DNA from: Clostridium punense
Lineage (GTDB): Bacteria; Bacillota; Clostridia; Clostridiales; Clostridiaceae
Direction: 5' to 3'
NCBI RefSeq assembly: GCF_017874425.1
Contig: NZ_JAGGLL010000012.1
Span: forward strand, 57,728 to 121,727
DNA length: 64,000 bases
Part shown: piece after piece, positions 34,700 to 42,911 of the stretch
How the letters are laid out: every line of letters starts with the position of its first letter
Position numbering within the stretch: the first letter of the stretch is position 1
Notes under the pieces: generated by a model
What the model was told of the DNA's origin: nothing
Databases searched by the model: none
The model's input: only the letters and a program-made list of their open reading frames with translations
Program-made: the position numbers and the translations under genes

Positions 34700-34908
34700 T
34701 TTACTCACCTACTTTTTTATTTTAATTTTATTACTTTTATATTTTACCATAAAGTTACTGTAACAATATACCATAAAATCCTTTAATAGTGATTTTAATA
34801 TACTCTAAAACTCACTTTGGCTTATCCATTTACTAGTAGTTTCTTTTAATGCTATTAAATGCAATTCTTTATATATCTTAAAATCTATATTACGAATCTA
34901 TTAATTAA

Positions 34909-35062
34909 CCATTTGAAAATAAATAACAATTCGAAGACGTGACAGATATTTTCCAGCTAAACAAGGAAACAGCTTCCTTAGGTAGTAGTACTTTCTAAGG
35001 ACCCATATAAGGCCTTGCAACAGAAAATAAACAAATATAATGACTTATTTAATTATTGCATT
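34909..35062 (+). repeat. MITE-like element, copy C (diverged)
   Basis: The left end ACCATTTGAAAATAAATAAC matches copies A and B, followed by a similar GACGTGACAGATATTTT stretch and AACAAGGAAACAGCTTCCTT. The right end (about 35030-35062) is more diverged. The right boundary touches the -35 box of the padR promoter. Confidence 0.65.
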
Positions 35063-35127
35063 GACATATGGAAAAAATCGGCTTAAAATTATACATAGAT
35101 TAACTAGGCATAGTATAACTAGGTATA
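35061..35127 (+). promoter_or_regulatory. padR operon promoter with direct repeats
   Basis: TTGACA (35061-35066) and TAAAAT (35084-35089) are 17 bases apart, a good sigma-A promoter. TAACTAGGCATA (35101-35112) and TAACTAGGTATA (35116-35127) are direct repeats 15 bases apart just before the ribosome site. They are a likely operator for the encoded PadR regulator (autoregulation is inference). Confidence 0.6.
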
Positions 35128-35140
35128 AAGGAGGATGTGT

Positions 35141-35482
35141 ATGAAAGTCAATAAAGAATTACTTAAAGGTAGTACTACAACTTTGGTTTTAAGCTTATTA
35201 AATAGTCGACCTATGTATGGCTACGAGATTATTAAAGTAATTGAATTAAAATCTAATGGCATTTTTAGCTTTAAGGAAGGCACTCTTTATCCTATACTCC
35301 ATAGCTTAGAAGGAGATGGAATGATTGAGTCTTCTTGGAACGAAAGCGAAGAAGGACGTAAAAGAAAATACTACAAACTCACTGAAAAAGGTAAGCTTCA
35401 CATGGAGAGCAAAAAAGAAGAGTGGTCCATATTTCGTAAAGCAGTAGATGAAATCTTATGGGAGGATATTTCTTATGTCTAG
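35141..35482 (+). CDS. PadR-family transcriptional regulator
   Basis: The start at 35141 is chosen because AAAGGAGG is six bases upstream; an ATG at 35135 abuts it. The 113-residue protein is a PadR winged helix: TTTLVLSLLNSRPMYGYEIIKV, then the wing KEGTLYPILHSLEGDGMI, and YYKLTEKGKLHME. PadR proteins repress neighbouring genes in response to drugs or stress. Its stop overlaps the start of the FtsW-like gene by eight bases (ATGTCTAG), so the pair is translationally coupled. Confidence 0.92.
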   Translation: MKVNKELLKGSTTTLVLSLLNSRPMYGYEIIKVIELKSNGIFSFKEGTLYPILHSLEGDGMIESSWNESEEGRKRKYYKLTEKGKLHMESKKEEWSIFRKAVDEILWEDISYV

Positions 35483-36797
35483 AGAAAATAATAAAATACA
35501 AGAATATATCTCTAGTGTATGTAGCCTTATAAAAAATAAGGATGTGCATTATGATATTAGTCTTGAACTAAAAGACCATATTGAAACTTTGATAGAAGAA
35601 TATATACATGGTGGTTTATCTGAAGATGTTGCAATTGAAAAAGCTATATGTCATATGGGTGATCCGAAGATTACTGGAAAACAGTTAGATAAAACTCATA
35701 AAGCAAAGGTTAGTTGGGGTGTAATAACTCCTTTAATTGCTATTTCTGTATTTGGATTTATAACCATGTATTTTATCCAATCCAATGGTTCTATTTTGCA
35801 AGGTAGCTATACAAGAATCCTTCAAAAAAATATTATATTTTATGCCCTTGGTATAGCTTTTGCTATAGGCTTATATTTCTTTGATTATAGAAAACTTTTG
35901 CCTTACTCAAAACTCATTTATGTGATTTCAATCCTTGCTCTAATCCTTCAACTCTTTGCTGGAGTATTTGTAAATGGTCGACCATACTTTAGTTTAGGGT
36001 TTTTAACTATTGATTTTGTGCCTATTTGCTCAGTTTTATTGTTAATTTCACTATCAGGTATGTTTAAGGATTGGAACTGGAAAAATCCCTATAAGTTTTT
36101 ATTAGCCTTAGGAATTATCCTTGTGCCTGAACTACTTATACTATTCACTAAATCTGCCCGTGTTTACGTTTATATTCTAGGATGCACAACTTTAATGATT
36201 ATTTCAAGAGCTAAAATACATGAAGTTGTTTCTTACATTGGAATACACCTTATATGCTTTTGGATATTAATTTCATCAGAACCCTATGGCGTTAATAGTT
36301 TTTCTATATTTTTAGATCCTAGTAGAGATCCAAATGGAGCTGGCTGGCAATATATACAACTAAAAAACCTTTTATCTTTATCCGGAATTTTAGGGAATAG
36401 CCAAAATATTCAACCCAAAACCATTCCTGAGCTTCATACTAATTTCATTTTTACTTATATTATTTACACCTTTGGATGGATTGCAGCTTTTGCTTTGATT
36501 TTAGTGATAATTACTCTAGTTTTAAAAATGATAAAGGTGGCAAAAGTCACAAAAAATTCTTATGGAAGACTATTACTTTCAGGACTTATTTCTCTAATAG
36601 CAACTGAATTTATTCTTAATATTGCTATGAATTTAGGGTTTACACCTATTTTGGGATTAGGTCTTCCTTTTATAAGCTTTGGTGGTTCCCAAATGATTAT
36701 GAACATGATTATTATTGGGTTAATCCTAAGTGTCTATAAAAGAAAAGATATAGTTCATAATAATTTTGGTACAAGTAATTGCTCTAAAACAGTTTAA
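35475..36797 (+). CDS. FtsW/RodA/SpoVE-family protein with permease prefix domain
   Basis: From the ATG at 35475 (GGGAGGATATTTCTT just upstream) the protein has 440 residues. An N-terminal cytoplasmic helical domain (about 1-75; ISLELKDHIETLIEEYIHGG, HMGDP) matches the permease prefix domain 1 found with PadR partners. It is followed by about ten membrane helices of the SEDS family, ending in GLGLPFISFGGSQMIMNM, the characteristic C-terminal motif. SEDS proteins polymerise peptidoglycan glycan strands. The coupling with PadR suggests a conditionally expressed cell-wall enzyme. Known clostridial examples exist; this one's role is unknown. Confidence 0.85.
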   Translation: MSRENNKIQEYISSVCSLIKNKDVHYDISLELKDHIETLIEEYIHGGLSEDVAIEKAICHMGDPKITGKQLDKTHKAKVSWGVITPLIAISVFGFITMYFIQSNGSILQGSYTRILQKNIIFYALGIAFAIGLYFFDYRKLLPYSKLIYVISILALILQLFAGVFVNGRPYFSLGFLTIDFVPICSVLLLISLSGMFKDWNWKNPYKFLLALGIILVPELLILFTKSARVYVYILGCTTLMIISRAKIHEVVSYIGIHLICFWILISSEPYGVNSFSIFLDPSRDPNGAGWQYIQLKNLLSLSGILGNSQNIQPKTIPELHTNFIFTYIIYTFGWIAAFALILVIITLVLKMIKVAKVTKNSYGRLLLSGLISLIATEFILNIAMNLGFTPILGLGLPFISFGGSQMIMNMIIIGLILSVYKRKDIVHNNFGTSNCSKTV

Positions 36798-36950
36798 TCA
36801 TATTTTACTTCTGTATTACTTGATATATAGATTTAAATATTGTTTCTGCATTATAAGGTAATTATAAGCAACTTATATTAACCAGAATTCAAAGTACAAC
36901 TAGCTATATTTATACAGTATCTTTATTACATTCTGTATATAATTTAAGCG

Positions 36951-36989
36951 CCCCTGTAGGATGTATTAATTTTACACATTCTACAGGGG
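36951..36989. terminator. terminator after the padR-FtsW-like operon
   Basis: CCCCTGTAG (36951-36959) and CTACAGGGG (36981-36989) pair perfectly, with further pairing inside. T-rich sequence follows on the plus strand. Confidence 0.75.
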
Positions 36990-37026
36990 TATTTAATCCT
37001 ATTAGTTTGTTCTGTCATTCCAGCAT

Positions 37027-37617
37027 CTAACCTCTTATATGTTTCAATTTTACTATGATTCGGTGCCATGCTTTTGCAATTTTACCTCTATTATCAGGAA
37101 GCAATTCTAAATTTGCTAAAGAGGCTATTTTCTCAACTACTTCCTCAATAGATAAGTTATCCGTATGAATGTGCTCCTTAAATAAGTCTTTTGAAAGGCC
37201 TTCTATACACCTGTCTATTTGCTTCGCAGCCCAAGAGTCTTTCCCCTCTGCCCTACTTTTTAATCTTTTAAGTAAGGTTTCTTTTGAAGCCCATAAAACA
37301 AAATGCTTTACTTCAATATTATCTACTCTTAATTTCTCAACAATATCTTTAAAATACTTTTGATTTACCACAGTCATCGGCACAATTATTGTTCCTTTGT
37401 AGTTATCATTAATATATTTCAGCATAGAAAAATTAAACTCTCTCCACATTTCAAAGTCTTGAAAATCATCTTTCTCTAGTCCACTTGGAATATTCTTTCT
37501 AATAAAGAAACCCACATTTTCTGGATCATACACATAAGAATTAGGAATTCTTCTGTGAAGCTCAAATGCAGTTTGAGTTTTTCCTGAGCCAAAAGCTCCA
37601 TTTATCCAAACTATCAT
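37027..37617 (-). CDS. tmrB: TmrB-like P-loop ATP-binding protein
   Basis: The 196-residue protein opens with [20 protein letters not shown], carrying a Walker A motif (residues 7-15). The region after it, [16 protein letters not shown], matches TmrB, an ATP-binding protein giving tunicamycin resistance in B. subtilis. There is no membrane helix. The natural role is uncertain, and resistance would need testing. Ribosome site AAAGGAGAGATAAA. It lies 21 bases downstream of a phosphatase gene in a minus-strand cluster. Confidence 0.8.
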   Translation of the reverse strand: MIVWINGAFGSGKTQTAFELHRRIPNSYVYDPENVGFFIRKNIPSGLEKDDFQDFEMWREFNFSMLKYINDNYKGTIIVPMTVVNQKYFKDIVEKLRVDNIEVKHFVLWASKETLLKRLKSRAEGKDSWAAKQIDRCIEGLSKDLFKEHIHTDNLSIEEVVEKIASLANLELLPDNRGKIAKAWHRIIVKLKHIRG

Positions 37618-37638
37618 TTTATCTCTCCTTTAATATGA

Positions 37639-38199
37639 TTAATCTTCTTTCCAGATTCTTTGAACTTTGATTAATTTTTCTCCATCAAAGCTTAGTTTAT
37701 ATATGTCAGGCATTTTAAGCGTAGTCCAAAAATCGTAATCATAGCTGCTATTAAAATAGTTCATTATCAAAACCATTATATTTCCATGGGTCCCAATTGC
37801 AATATTCTTTCCACTATATTTTCTTAAAATCCTTAAAATAGCTTTAGCTCCTCTTGATTGGGCTTCTAAACCAGACTCTCCACCTTCAAAAATGAAGGTA
37901 AAATCCTGCCAAACTCTTATTATAGAGTTTTCAAAATCCTCTACGGGATTTTCTGATAACTTTCGTTCTCTAAAGGCTTCCTCTATTTGAATATCTAAGT
38001 TTAAAGTTTTGGTTAACCCCTCTACAGTCTGTATTGCTCTTTTGTACGGACTAGCTATAATAAGATTAATGTTTTCCTCTAATAGTAAAGCTGCTACTTT
38101 TTCAGCCGCTTCAAACCCTTTGCTAGACAGTGGTCTATTTAACTCATCTGGCGTGTAAGCTGAATGAGCATGGCGAACTAAATATATATTAGTAATCAT
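37639..38199 (-). CDS. histidine phosphatase family protein
   Basis: The 186-residue protein has the RHG-like motif LVRHAHSAYT, the arginine stretch ASPYKRAIQTV and the second His in IGTHGNIMVL. It belongs to the phosphoglycerate mutase/phosphatase superfamily. Substrate unknown. Ribosome site GTAGGTGATAAA. It lies 16 bases from the M50-like protease gene and 21 from the TmrB-like gene, so all three are probably in one transcript. Confidence 0.88.
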   Translation of the reverse strand: MITNIYLVRHAHSAYTPDELNRPLSSKGFEAAEKVAALLLEENINLIIASPYKRAIQTVEGLTKTLNLDIQIEEAFRERKLSENPVEDFENSIIRVWQDFTFIFEGGESGLEAQSRGAKAILRILRKYSGKNIAIGTHGNIMVLIMNYFNSSYDYDFWTTLKMPDIYKLSFDGEKLIKVQRIWKED

Positions 38200-38215
38200 T
38201 TTATCACCTACTATC

Positions 38216-38719
38216 TTAATTAGTTGGTTCAGCTTTTTCTTTCAAAATTGCTAGAGCCTTATACCCATCACTTGTAACTCCACCATATGCACCCCACCAG
38301 CTTGGATATTTAATTGGAATTACAGTAACAATAAACTGAAATAAATTATAATAAGCTATAAGGGTAAATAGATTATTATAAATTGTATTTGACATCTTTC
38401 CTGCTATTAAAAGTGAACCCATGCCTACCATTAAAGATATCAATGGTCCACCTAAAGTTGATAGAAATTTTCCTATCCTTGTTAGTTTATCTCCATTCCA
38501 AAGAGCAAATCCTGTAAATGGATGAAAACCTCTAAATACCACTTGAAGCCCTCCAATTTTAAAGTTTCTTTTACTATTACCTACCCCAAGGTAAATTGTA
38601 ACTTTATCCTTACTAAAAATTCTTGCAGGCACAGCATGTCCTAACTCATGAATGATTGTGGTTAGCTGAAATACTATGACAAATGCACATATATTAGCAA
38701 CCATTTGTATGATTTCCAT
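38216..38719 (-). CDS. M50-like membrane metalloprotease-like protein
   Basis: From the ATG at 38719 (GGGGAGAATTAAT upstream) the protein has 167 residues; the frame opens at 38734. The zinc motif HELGH appears near the start (TTIIHELGHAVPARIF) inside a first hydrophobic segment, with three or four helices overall. It resembles small site-2-protease-like metalloproteases, though the usual second metal ligand motif (NxxPxxxLDG) is not evident. Its role is unknown. It may be cotranscribed with the phosphatase and TmrB-like genes. Confidence 0.7.
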   Translation of the reverse strand: MEIIQMVANICAFVIVFQLTTIIHELGHAVPARIFSKDKVTIYLGVGNSKRNFKIGGLQVVFRGFHPFTGFALWNGDKLTRIGKFLSTLGGPLISLMVGMGSLLIAGKMSNTIYNNLFTLIAYYNLFQFIVTVIPIKYPSWWGAYGGVTSDGYKALAILKEKAEPTN

Positions 38720-38763
38720 ATTAATTCTCCCCATTAATTAATCTAGTTTTATTATAAGTAATA

Positions 38764-39804
38764 TTATTCGTTAATACTTATTGAATTTCCCATTTTATTT
38801 TCATGAACTTTCCCTCTATATACTTTAGTAAAAATGAAAGGTAAAAATACAATAGCACTTGCTGCTAATCCTACCATTAAGTCCAATGGTAAAATAACCT
38901 GGGTATCACCACCATTGCCAGCATTAGCTGCCAAAATGTTGTTAATTAAGTGTATAATTATTACTGACCAAAGATTTTCTGTTTTCATATATGCATACCC
39001 CAGGAATATTCCCAGTAATATGCAATAAAACACATGACCTATCACACAGAGTATAGGAGTCTCTGGACTATATAACCTAAAACAAAGAGGTAAATGCCAT
39101 ATTCCCCAAATAAAGCCTAGTATAATAACCCCACTCTTCTTTCCAAAGAGAATTTGAAGCCTTATTTGTAAATATTCCCGCCAACCTAATTCTTCACCAA
39201 AAAATGTTATGTAAGATATGGCAATTCCAAAAGGAATACTAACTATGTTTAATATAATTTTAGGAACAAGTTCACTTATGGTTTCCCCTAATCCACCATA
39301 AATAATTACACCAGATATAACAACTATTATTTTAAGGCCAATAAATAACAAGCCTAATAAAGTCACTTTATTAAAATTCTTTGTAAAAACCATATTTACT
39401 TTCTCATATGCATCAGGATCTCCACTACAAATCATAATAAAGGTGGTTAAACTAGCTACAACAGTTAATCCGCCTAGTATGCTTGATACCTTAGTAGGAA
39501 AAACAAAAACTCCAAATGCAAAAACCCCCATAAACAAACCAAATATACCAATATAAATTTTGAAAAATCTCATTAACTCCTTAGGTATATTATCTTTTTC
39601 ATAGCGAATCCGTACCATTATAGCTGCTAAAGCTGGATACAACATTTGTAGTAATCCGAAAGTGTCAGCTTTTATCCCAATATTAGTCTTTAGTGCAAAA
39701 AACATAACTACTCCCATGAGAAATGTAATTACAAAAGTAATCATCAAAAACATAGTAACTTCTTTTTTAATTTTATCTAATCTCATATTCATAAACCCTT
39801 TCAT
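38764..39804 (-). CDS. CPBP-family intramembrane metalloprotease
   Basis: The 346-residue protein has eight or more hydrophobic helices and full CPBP (Abi/Rce1-like) motifs: FFGEELGWREYLQ (EExxxR), FIWGIWHLP and HLINNILA. These proteases cut in the membrane and are linked to bacteriocin immunity or peptide processing. The start at 39804 has AAAGGGTTATCT upstream; a second ATG follows at 39792. The gene lies upstream of the M50-like gene on the minus strand. Confidence 0.87.
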   Translation of the reverse strand: MKGFMNMRLDKIKKEVTMFLMITFVITFLMGVVMFFALKTNIGIKADTFGLLQMLYPALAAIMVRIRYEKDNIPKELMRFFKIYIGIFGLFMGVFAFGVFVFPTKVSSILGGLTVVASLTTFIMICSGDPDAYEKVNMVFTKNFNKVTLLGLLFIGLKIIVVISGVIIYGGLGETISELVPKIILNIVSIPFGIAISYITFFGEELGWREYLQIRLQILFGKKSGVIILGFIWGIWHLPLCFRLYSPETPILCVIGHVFYCILLGIFLGYAYMKTENLWSVIIIHLINNILAANAGNGGDTQVILPLDLMVGLAASAIVFLPFIFTKVYRGKVHENKMGNSISINE

Positions 39805-39942
39805 AGATAACCCTTTATATAGCTTTTACTGTTAGCTTCTATACTGTGAACTATCTACATTCTCACAAAATCATAAAGAAGGCAAAATAAGCTAAGAGTC
39901 ACTACTAATCTATATCTTAGTTTATCTAGCCTTTTATATATT

Positions 39943-40347
39943 TTAAAAAACTCTGCTAACAACATTCCCTTTGAAATTTATGGAATCTTCAACTCTCAGT
40001 CTTTGAACTTCACTAAGCTCAGCTGTGTCTTCCCATTTGTATTCTGAATGCTCACTACTTAATTTTATAGCAGCTTCTTTTGGTAGTTCACAGTTAAAAA
40101 TTCCTACTTGGGAATTAAAGCTTTTATGATAATATAATCCAGTAAAAGCTTTTACTATTATATCTATTCCTAATTCTTCCTTACATTCACGTATAATTGC
40201 TTGGTGTATTGTCTCCCCTGGCTCAACGCCACCTCCTGGAAGCCCCCATCGCTTATCACTATAAGTTTGCTTTAGCAGCAGAACTTTCCCTTCACTATTT
40301 GTAATTACAGCATGCACACTAAATCTGTAAAAATCATTAAATCCCAT
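39943..40347 (-). CDS. Nudix hydrolase
   Basis: The 134-residue protein has the box GGGVEPGETIHQAIIRE then CKEELGI. It resembles small MutT-like members, substrate unknown. Its start overlaps the stop of the TIM-barrel gene by eleven bases (site AGGGGGAAGTTGTA), which points to coupled translation. It is the last gene of a three-gene minus-strand operon. Confidence 0.9.
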   Translation of the reverse strand: MGFNDFYRFSVHAVITNSEGKVLLLKQTYSDKRWGLPGGGVEPGETIHQAIIRECKEELGIDIIVKAFTGLYYHKSFNSQVGIFNCELPKEAAIKLSSEHSEYKWEDTAELSEVQRLRVEDSINFKGNVVSRVF

Positions 40348-41191
40348 TACAACTTCCCCCTAAATCATAAAAATCATTACTGATAATTTTACCTACCCAT
40401 CCTATGCCTTCCTCAACGTATTCCCTGCTAGGATTAGTTTCTGGAGTATGCTCAAAAATAAAGGTCACATCTTTGCATTGTGCTAAAAATTTGATTATTT
40501 CTTCAACCTTATGACTTTTTTCATCATTCTCTTGTGACGGATGTACTGGTGTCCAAATATAATCCTGTTCTTCATAGTAAATATTATGTAAGTGAGCCTC
40601 TACTATAAACTCTTTCCATTTTTCTAAGTAATCTAAAACTCTATCACTGGTAGCAATAATATAATCCCCAATATCTATGCATAATTTTATATTATATTTT
40701 TTCCATATATCTATAGGAAATCTTTGAAGATAATTAATTCCAGCACTAGACTTGTTTAGCCCTAACTTAGGCTCACAGACTAGCATAATTTCATACTTAT
40801 CCTGAATACACTTTATTTTTTTTAACCCTTCTTCGATTAACGCATCTGTATTAACTTCCACATCTTCCTTAAAGTAAGGAAAATGAACTAAAATATATTC
40901 TGCTCCTAAGGCTGATAGTTTTTCCGCTTCAGCTTCAATCATGTCCCAAGCTTCACTTGGTTCATACCTTAGTTTTTCAATTAAATCATATTTGCTTCCA
41001 CTTCGTAATAGCGGGGAGTGAATACCAAAGGTGCAACCTTTTTCATTACTAAGCTTTAAGAACTTACTGAAATCCTCTTCCTCTGAAAATTCACCAATTT
41101 CTATATGTTTAATTCCCTTCATAAATAATTGTGAATATAACTCTGGGTTAGAATAAATTATACTCCCTGACATCCCTACTCTATTTGCCAT
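40337..41191 (-). CDS. TIM-barrel isomerase/endonuclease-like protein
   Basis: The 284-residue protein belongs to the AP endonuclease 2/xylose-isomerase-like barrels. FGIHSPLLRSG, YILVHFPYFKED, MLVCEPKLGLN, LCIDIGDY and VEAHLHNIYYEE carry the metal-ligand His, Glu and Asp. The nearby copy (41198-42142) has the same motifs, suggesting duplication. The overlap with the Nudix gene suggests they act on a related sugar nucleotide, which is inference. Confidence 0.83.
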   Translation of the reverse strand: MANRVGMSGSIIYSNPELYSQLFMKGIKHIEIGEFSEEEDFSKFLKLSNEKGCTFGIHSPLLRSGSKYDLIEKLRYEPSEAWDMIEAEAEKLSALGAEYILVHFPYFKEDVEVNTDALIEEGLKKIKCIQDKYEIMLVCEPKLGLNKSSAGINYLQRFPIDIWKKYNIKLCIDIGDYIIATSDRVLDYLEKWKEFIVEAHLHNIYYEEQDYIWTPVHPSQENDEKSHKVEEIIKFLAQCKDVTFIFEHTPETNPSREYVEEGIGWVGKIISNDFYDLGGSCNGI

Positions 41192-41197
41192 GACTTT

Positions 41198-42142
41198 CTA
41201 CTCACTCCCAACTTCCAATTCATTTACAAGTTCATTAACCCATGTATAGCACTCTTCAAGCTCTTCATCACTTATTGAATTAGATTTATGTTCAAATAAA
41301 ACCTTATAACTATCATTCACACTATTTAAAGCTACAAAATATTTAGTCATATCTCCCCAACCTTCTTCTATCTTAAGCGAAGGTAATGCTGGATAGTGGC
41401 CATTTGAATCTACTTTAGCATTCCAAAGATGAACTAAGTGTGCATATTTTCCAAACCTTTTAATTACTTCTATACCATCAAAATTTTTGTCTATGCAATC
41501 CTGTATATGTATTCTTCCAAAATCCAAGCATAATTTTATATTAGAGTACTCCTCTAATGATTCTTCCAGAAGTTTAGTTTCATAAATAAACTTATTTAAT
41601 CCATCTAGCTCTAAAACCGGAGTAAAATTATATCTTTTCCCTTGTTCACATAAAAACCTAAAAAAGACTTTAGTTTTTTCTTCAAAAAATTCATAGTCTA
41701 TTTCCGATTCATAGTAGTATTCAGTTTTATCATAAAATCTCCAAGATGACCAATCTACTTCATCATCTAAAATAACAGGCTTTGGATAATGAAGTAAGAT
41801 ATAATCAGGCTTAAATTCATGTGACCTTTTAAATTCCTCTTCCATATAACTTATGGATTCTTCATAAGTTATAATGTCTTTAGAAAGGTATTGTGGATCT
41901 CTTGCTCTCCATTGATTTTTTAACAATGGAAAATGAATACCCATTTTTAAATTTCTTTTATCTATATTTTCCGCAAGTATCTGAAGTTCTTCTAAGGATT
42001 CCATCTGAGTAGCTTCAATTCCATAGAAACCTTCTCTAAAGTCCCTTTCTTGCTTATGTACATCAAACTTCTCAAACTGTCCAATTAAAAACCTATTATT
42101 ATATTTTAATTCACTATTTTTCATTATTTCATCTATTCCCAT
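41198..42142 (-). CDS. TIM-barrel isomerase/endonuclease-like protein
   Basis: The 314-residue protein is a longer, diverged relative of the next gene: MGIHFPLLKNQW, YILLHYPKPVILD, TPVLELDGLN, LCLDFGRIHI and YAHLVHLWNAK correspond to the metal-site motifs. An extra segment with many Tyr/Glu residues (SSWRFYDKTEYYYESEIDY) sits in the middle. The AAAGGGGAATAAACT site precedes the ATG. Only six bases separate it from the 40337-41191 gene, so they are cotranscribed. Substrate unknown. Confidence 0.82.
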   Translation of the reverse strand: MGIDEIMKNSELKYNNRFLIGQFEKFDVHKQERDFREGFYGIEATQMESLEELQILAENIDKRNLKMGIHFPLLKNQWRARDPQYLSKDIITYEESISYMEEEFKRSHEFKPDYILLHYPKPVILDDEVDWSSWRFYDKTEYYYESEIDYEFFEEKTKVFFRFLCEQGKRYNFTPVLELDGLNKFIYETKLLEESLEEYSNIKLCLDFGRIHIQDCIDKNFDGIEVIKRFGKYAHLVHLWNAKVDSNGHYPALPSLKIEEGWGDMTKYFVALNSVNDSYKVLFEHKSNSISDEELEECYTWVNELVNELEVGSE

Positions 42143-42595
42143 AGTTTATTCCCCTTTAAATTTATAAGTAAAGACTTTTCAATTTATTAACTAATAATAA
42201 TTAGTGTTTTTCCTAGCTATTCTCATTTTTAAATCCCCCAAAATAGTTAGGCCACTTGTATTAATATTACAATTGTAACATTTTATTCAATACAATGCAC
42301 CTTTTAGGTTTATTGTTATTTTAGAGTAAGTGCATCGCTTCCTAAATTTCCTTAAATGGTTTGCTTTTACCAAAATTCTTCACTTGCAATATGAACTTCT
42401 CTATTAATAGTGCTTTTCTGGTAACTTTTAATAAAAAACTTGAATTCCCAATATAAGAAAAATGTTTATATTCATGTTCGATTTTAAATAAGCCAAATCA
42501 GTTACATCTTTTCAAATAATGTTTAAAATTGCCTAATTATCATACTCTTTTAAGATTACTTTCAGAGCAAATGTAATTTCTCCACATAATAAAAA

Positions 42596-42635
42596 TAGCC
42601 TCATGAGGTATAAAAGAATATATCTCATGAGGCTA
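42596..42635. terminator. hairpin downstream of the protease gene
   Basis: TAGCCTCATGAG (42596-42607) pairs with CTCATGAGGCTA (42624-42635). The stem is perfect. On the minus strand AAAAAT-complement gives a TTTTTATT tail, fitting a terminator for transcripts from the protease side. Confidence 0.65.
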
Positions 42636-42768
42636 GAGAAAATTATAAGGGATTTTGTGAAAGCTTAACTTAAATAAGAGTTAGTATAAATACTAATTGC
42701 TTGTGACTAATTATATATCAATCCTAATAGGCTCTTATTTTCAAAATTATAATTGAATTTACATTATA

Positions 42769-42815
42769 GGGAACCAAGTTAAAATCTATAATATAAATGA
42801 CCCACCTTGGTTCCC
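42769..42815. repeat. hairpin repeat family 2, copy A
   Basis: GGGAACCAAG (42769-42778) pairs with CTTGGTTCCC (42806-42815) around a 27-base AT-rich loop. The 3' flank TAAAGACTTTCT resembles copies at 47200-47247 and 59958-60020. It lies downstream of the protease stop. Confidence 0.65.
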
Positions 42816-42911
42816 TAAAGACTTTCTAAGATGAATAAAAAATTATTTCACCTTTAATCCTATAGTGATTTAGTTTATATTATTCTTCTAGTTTGTAATT
42901 AAAATTTCAAT

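Larger units (their letters stand above)
34700..35140. other. intergenic gap with MITE copy C and the padR promoter
   Basis: The divergent gap of 441 bases contains MITE-like copy C (about 34909-35062), then the padR promoter (35061-35089) and two direct repeats (35101-35127). No gene is present. Confidence 0.6.
42143..42911. other. intergenic gap with hairpins
   Basis: The 769 bases between the TIM-barrel operon and the M4 protease are AT-rich. They hold a hairpin at 42596-42635 and repeat family 2 copy A at 42769-42815. I find no reading frame with a ribosome site. The promoter of the TIM-barrel operon should lie at the left side. Confidence 0.55.
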
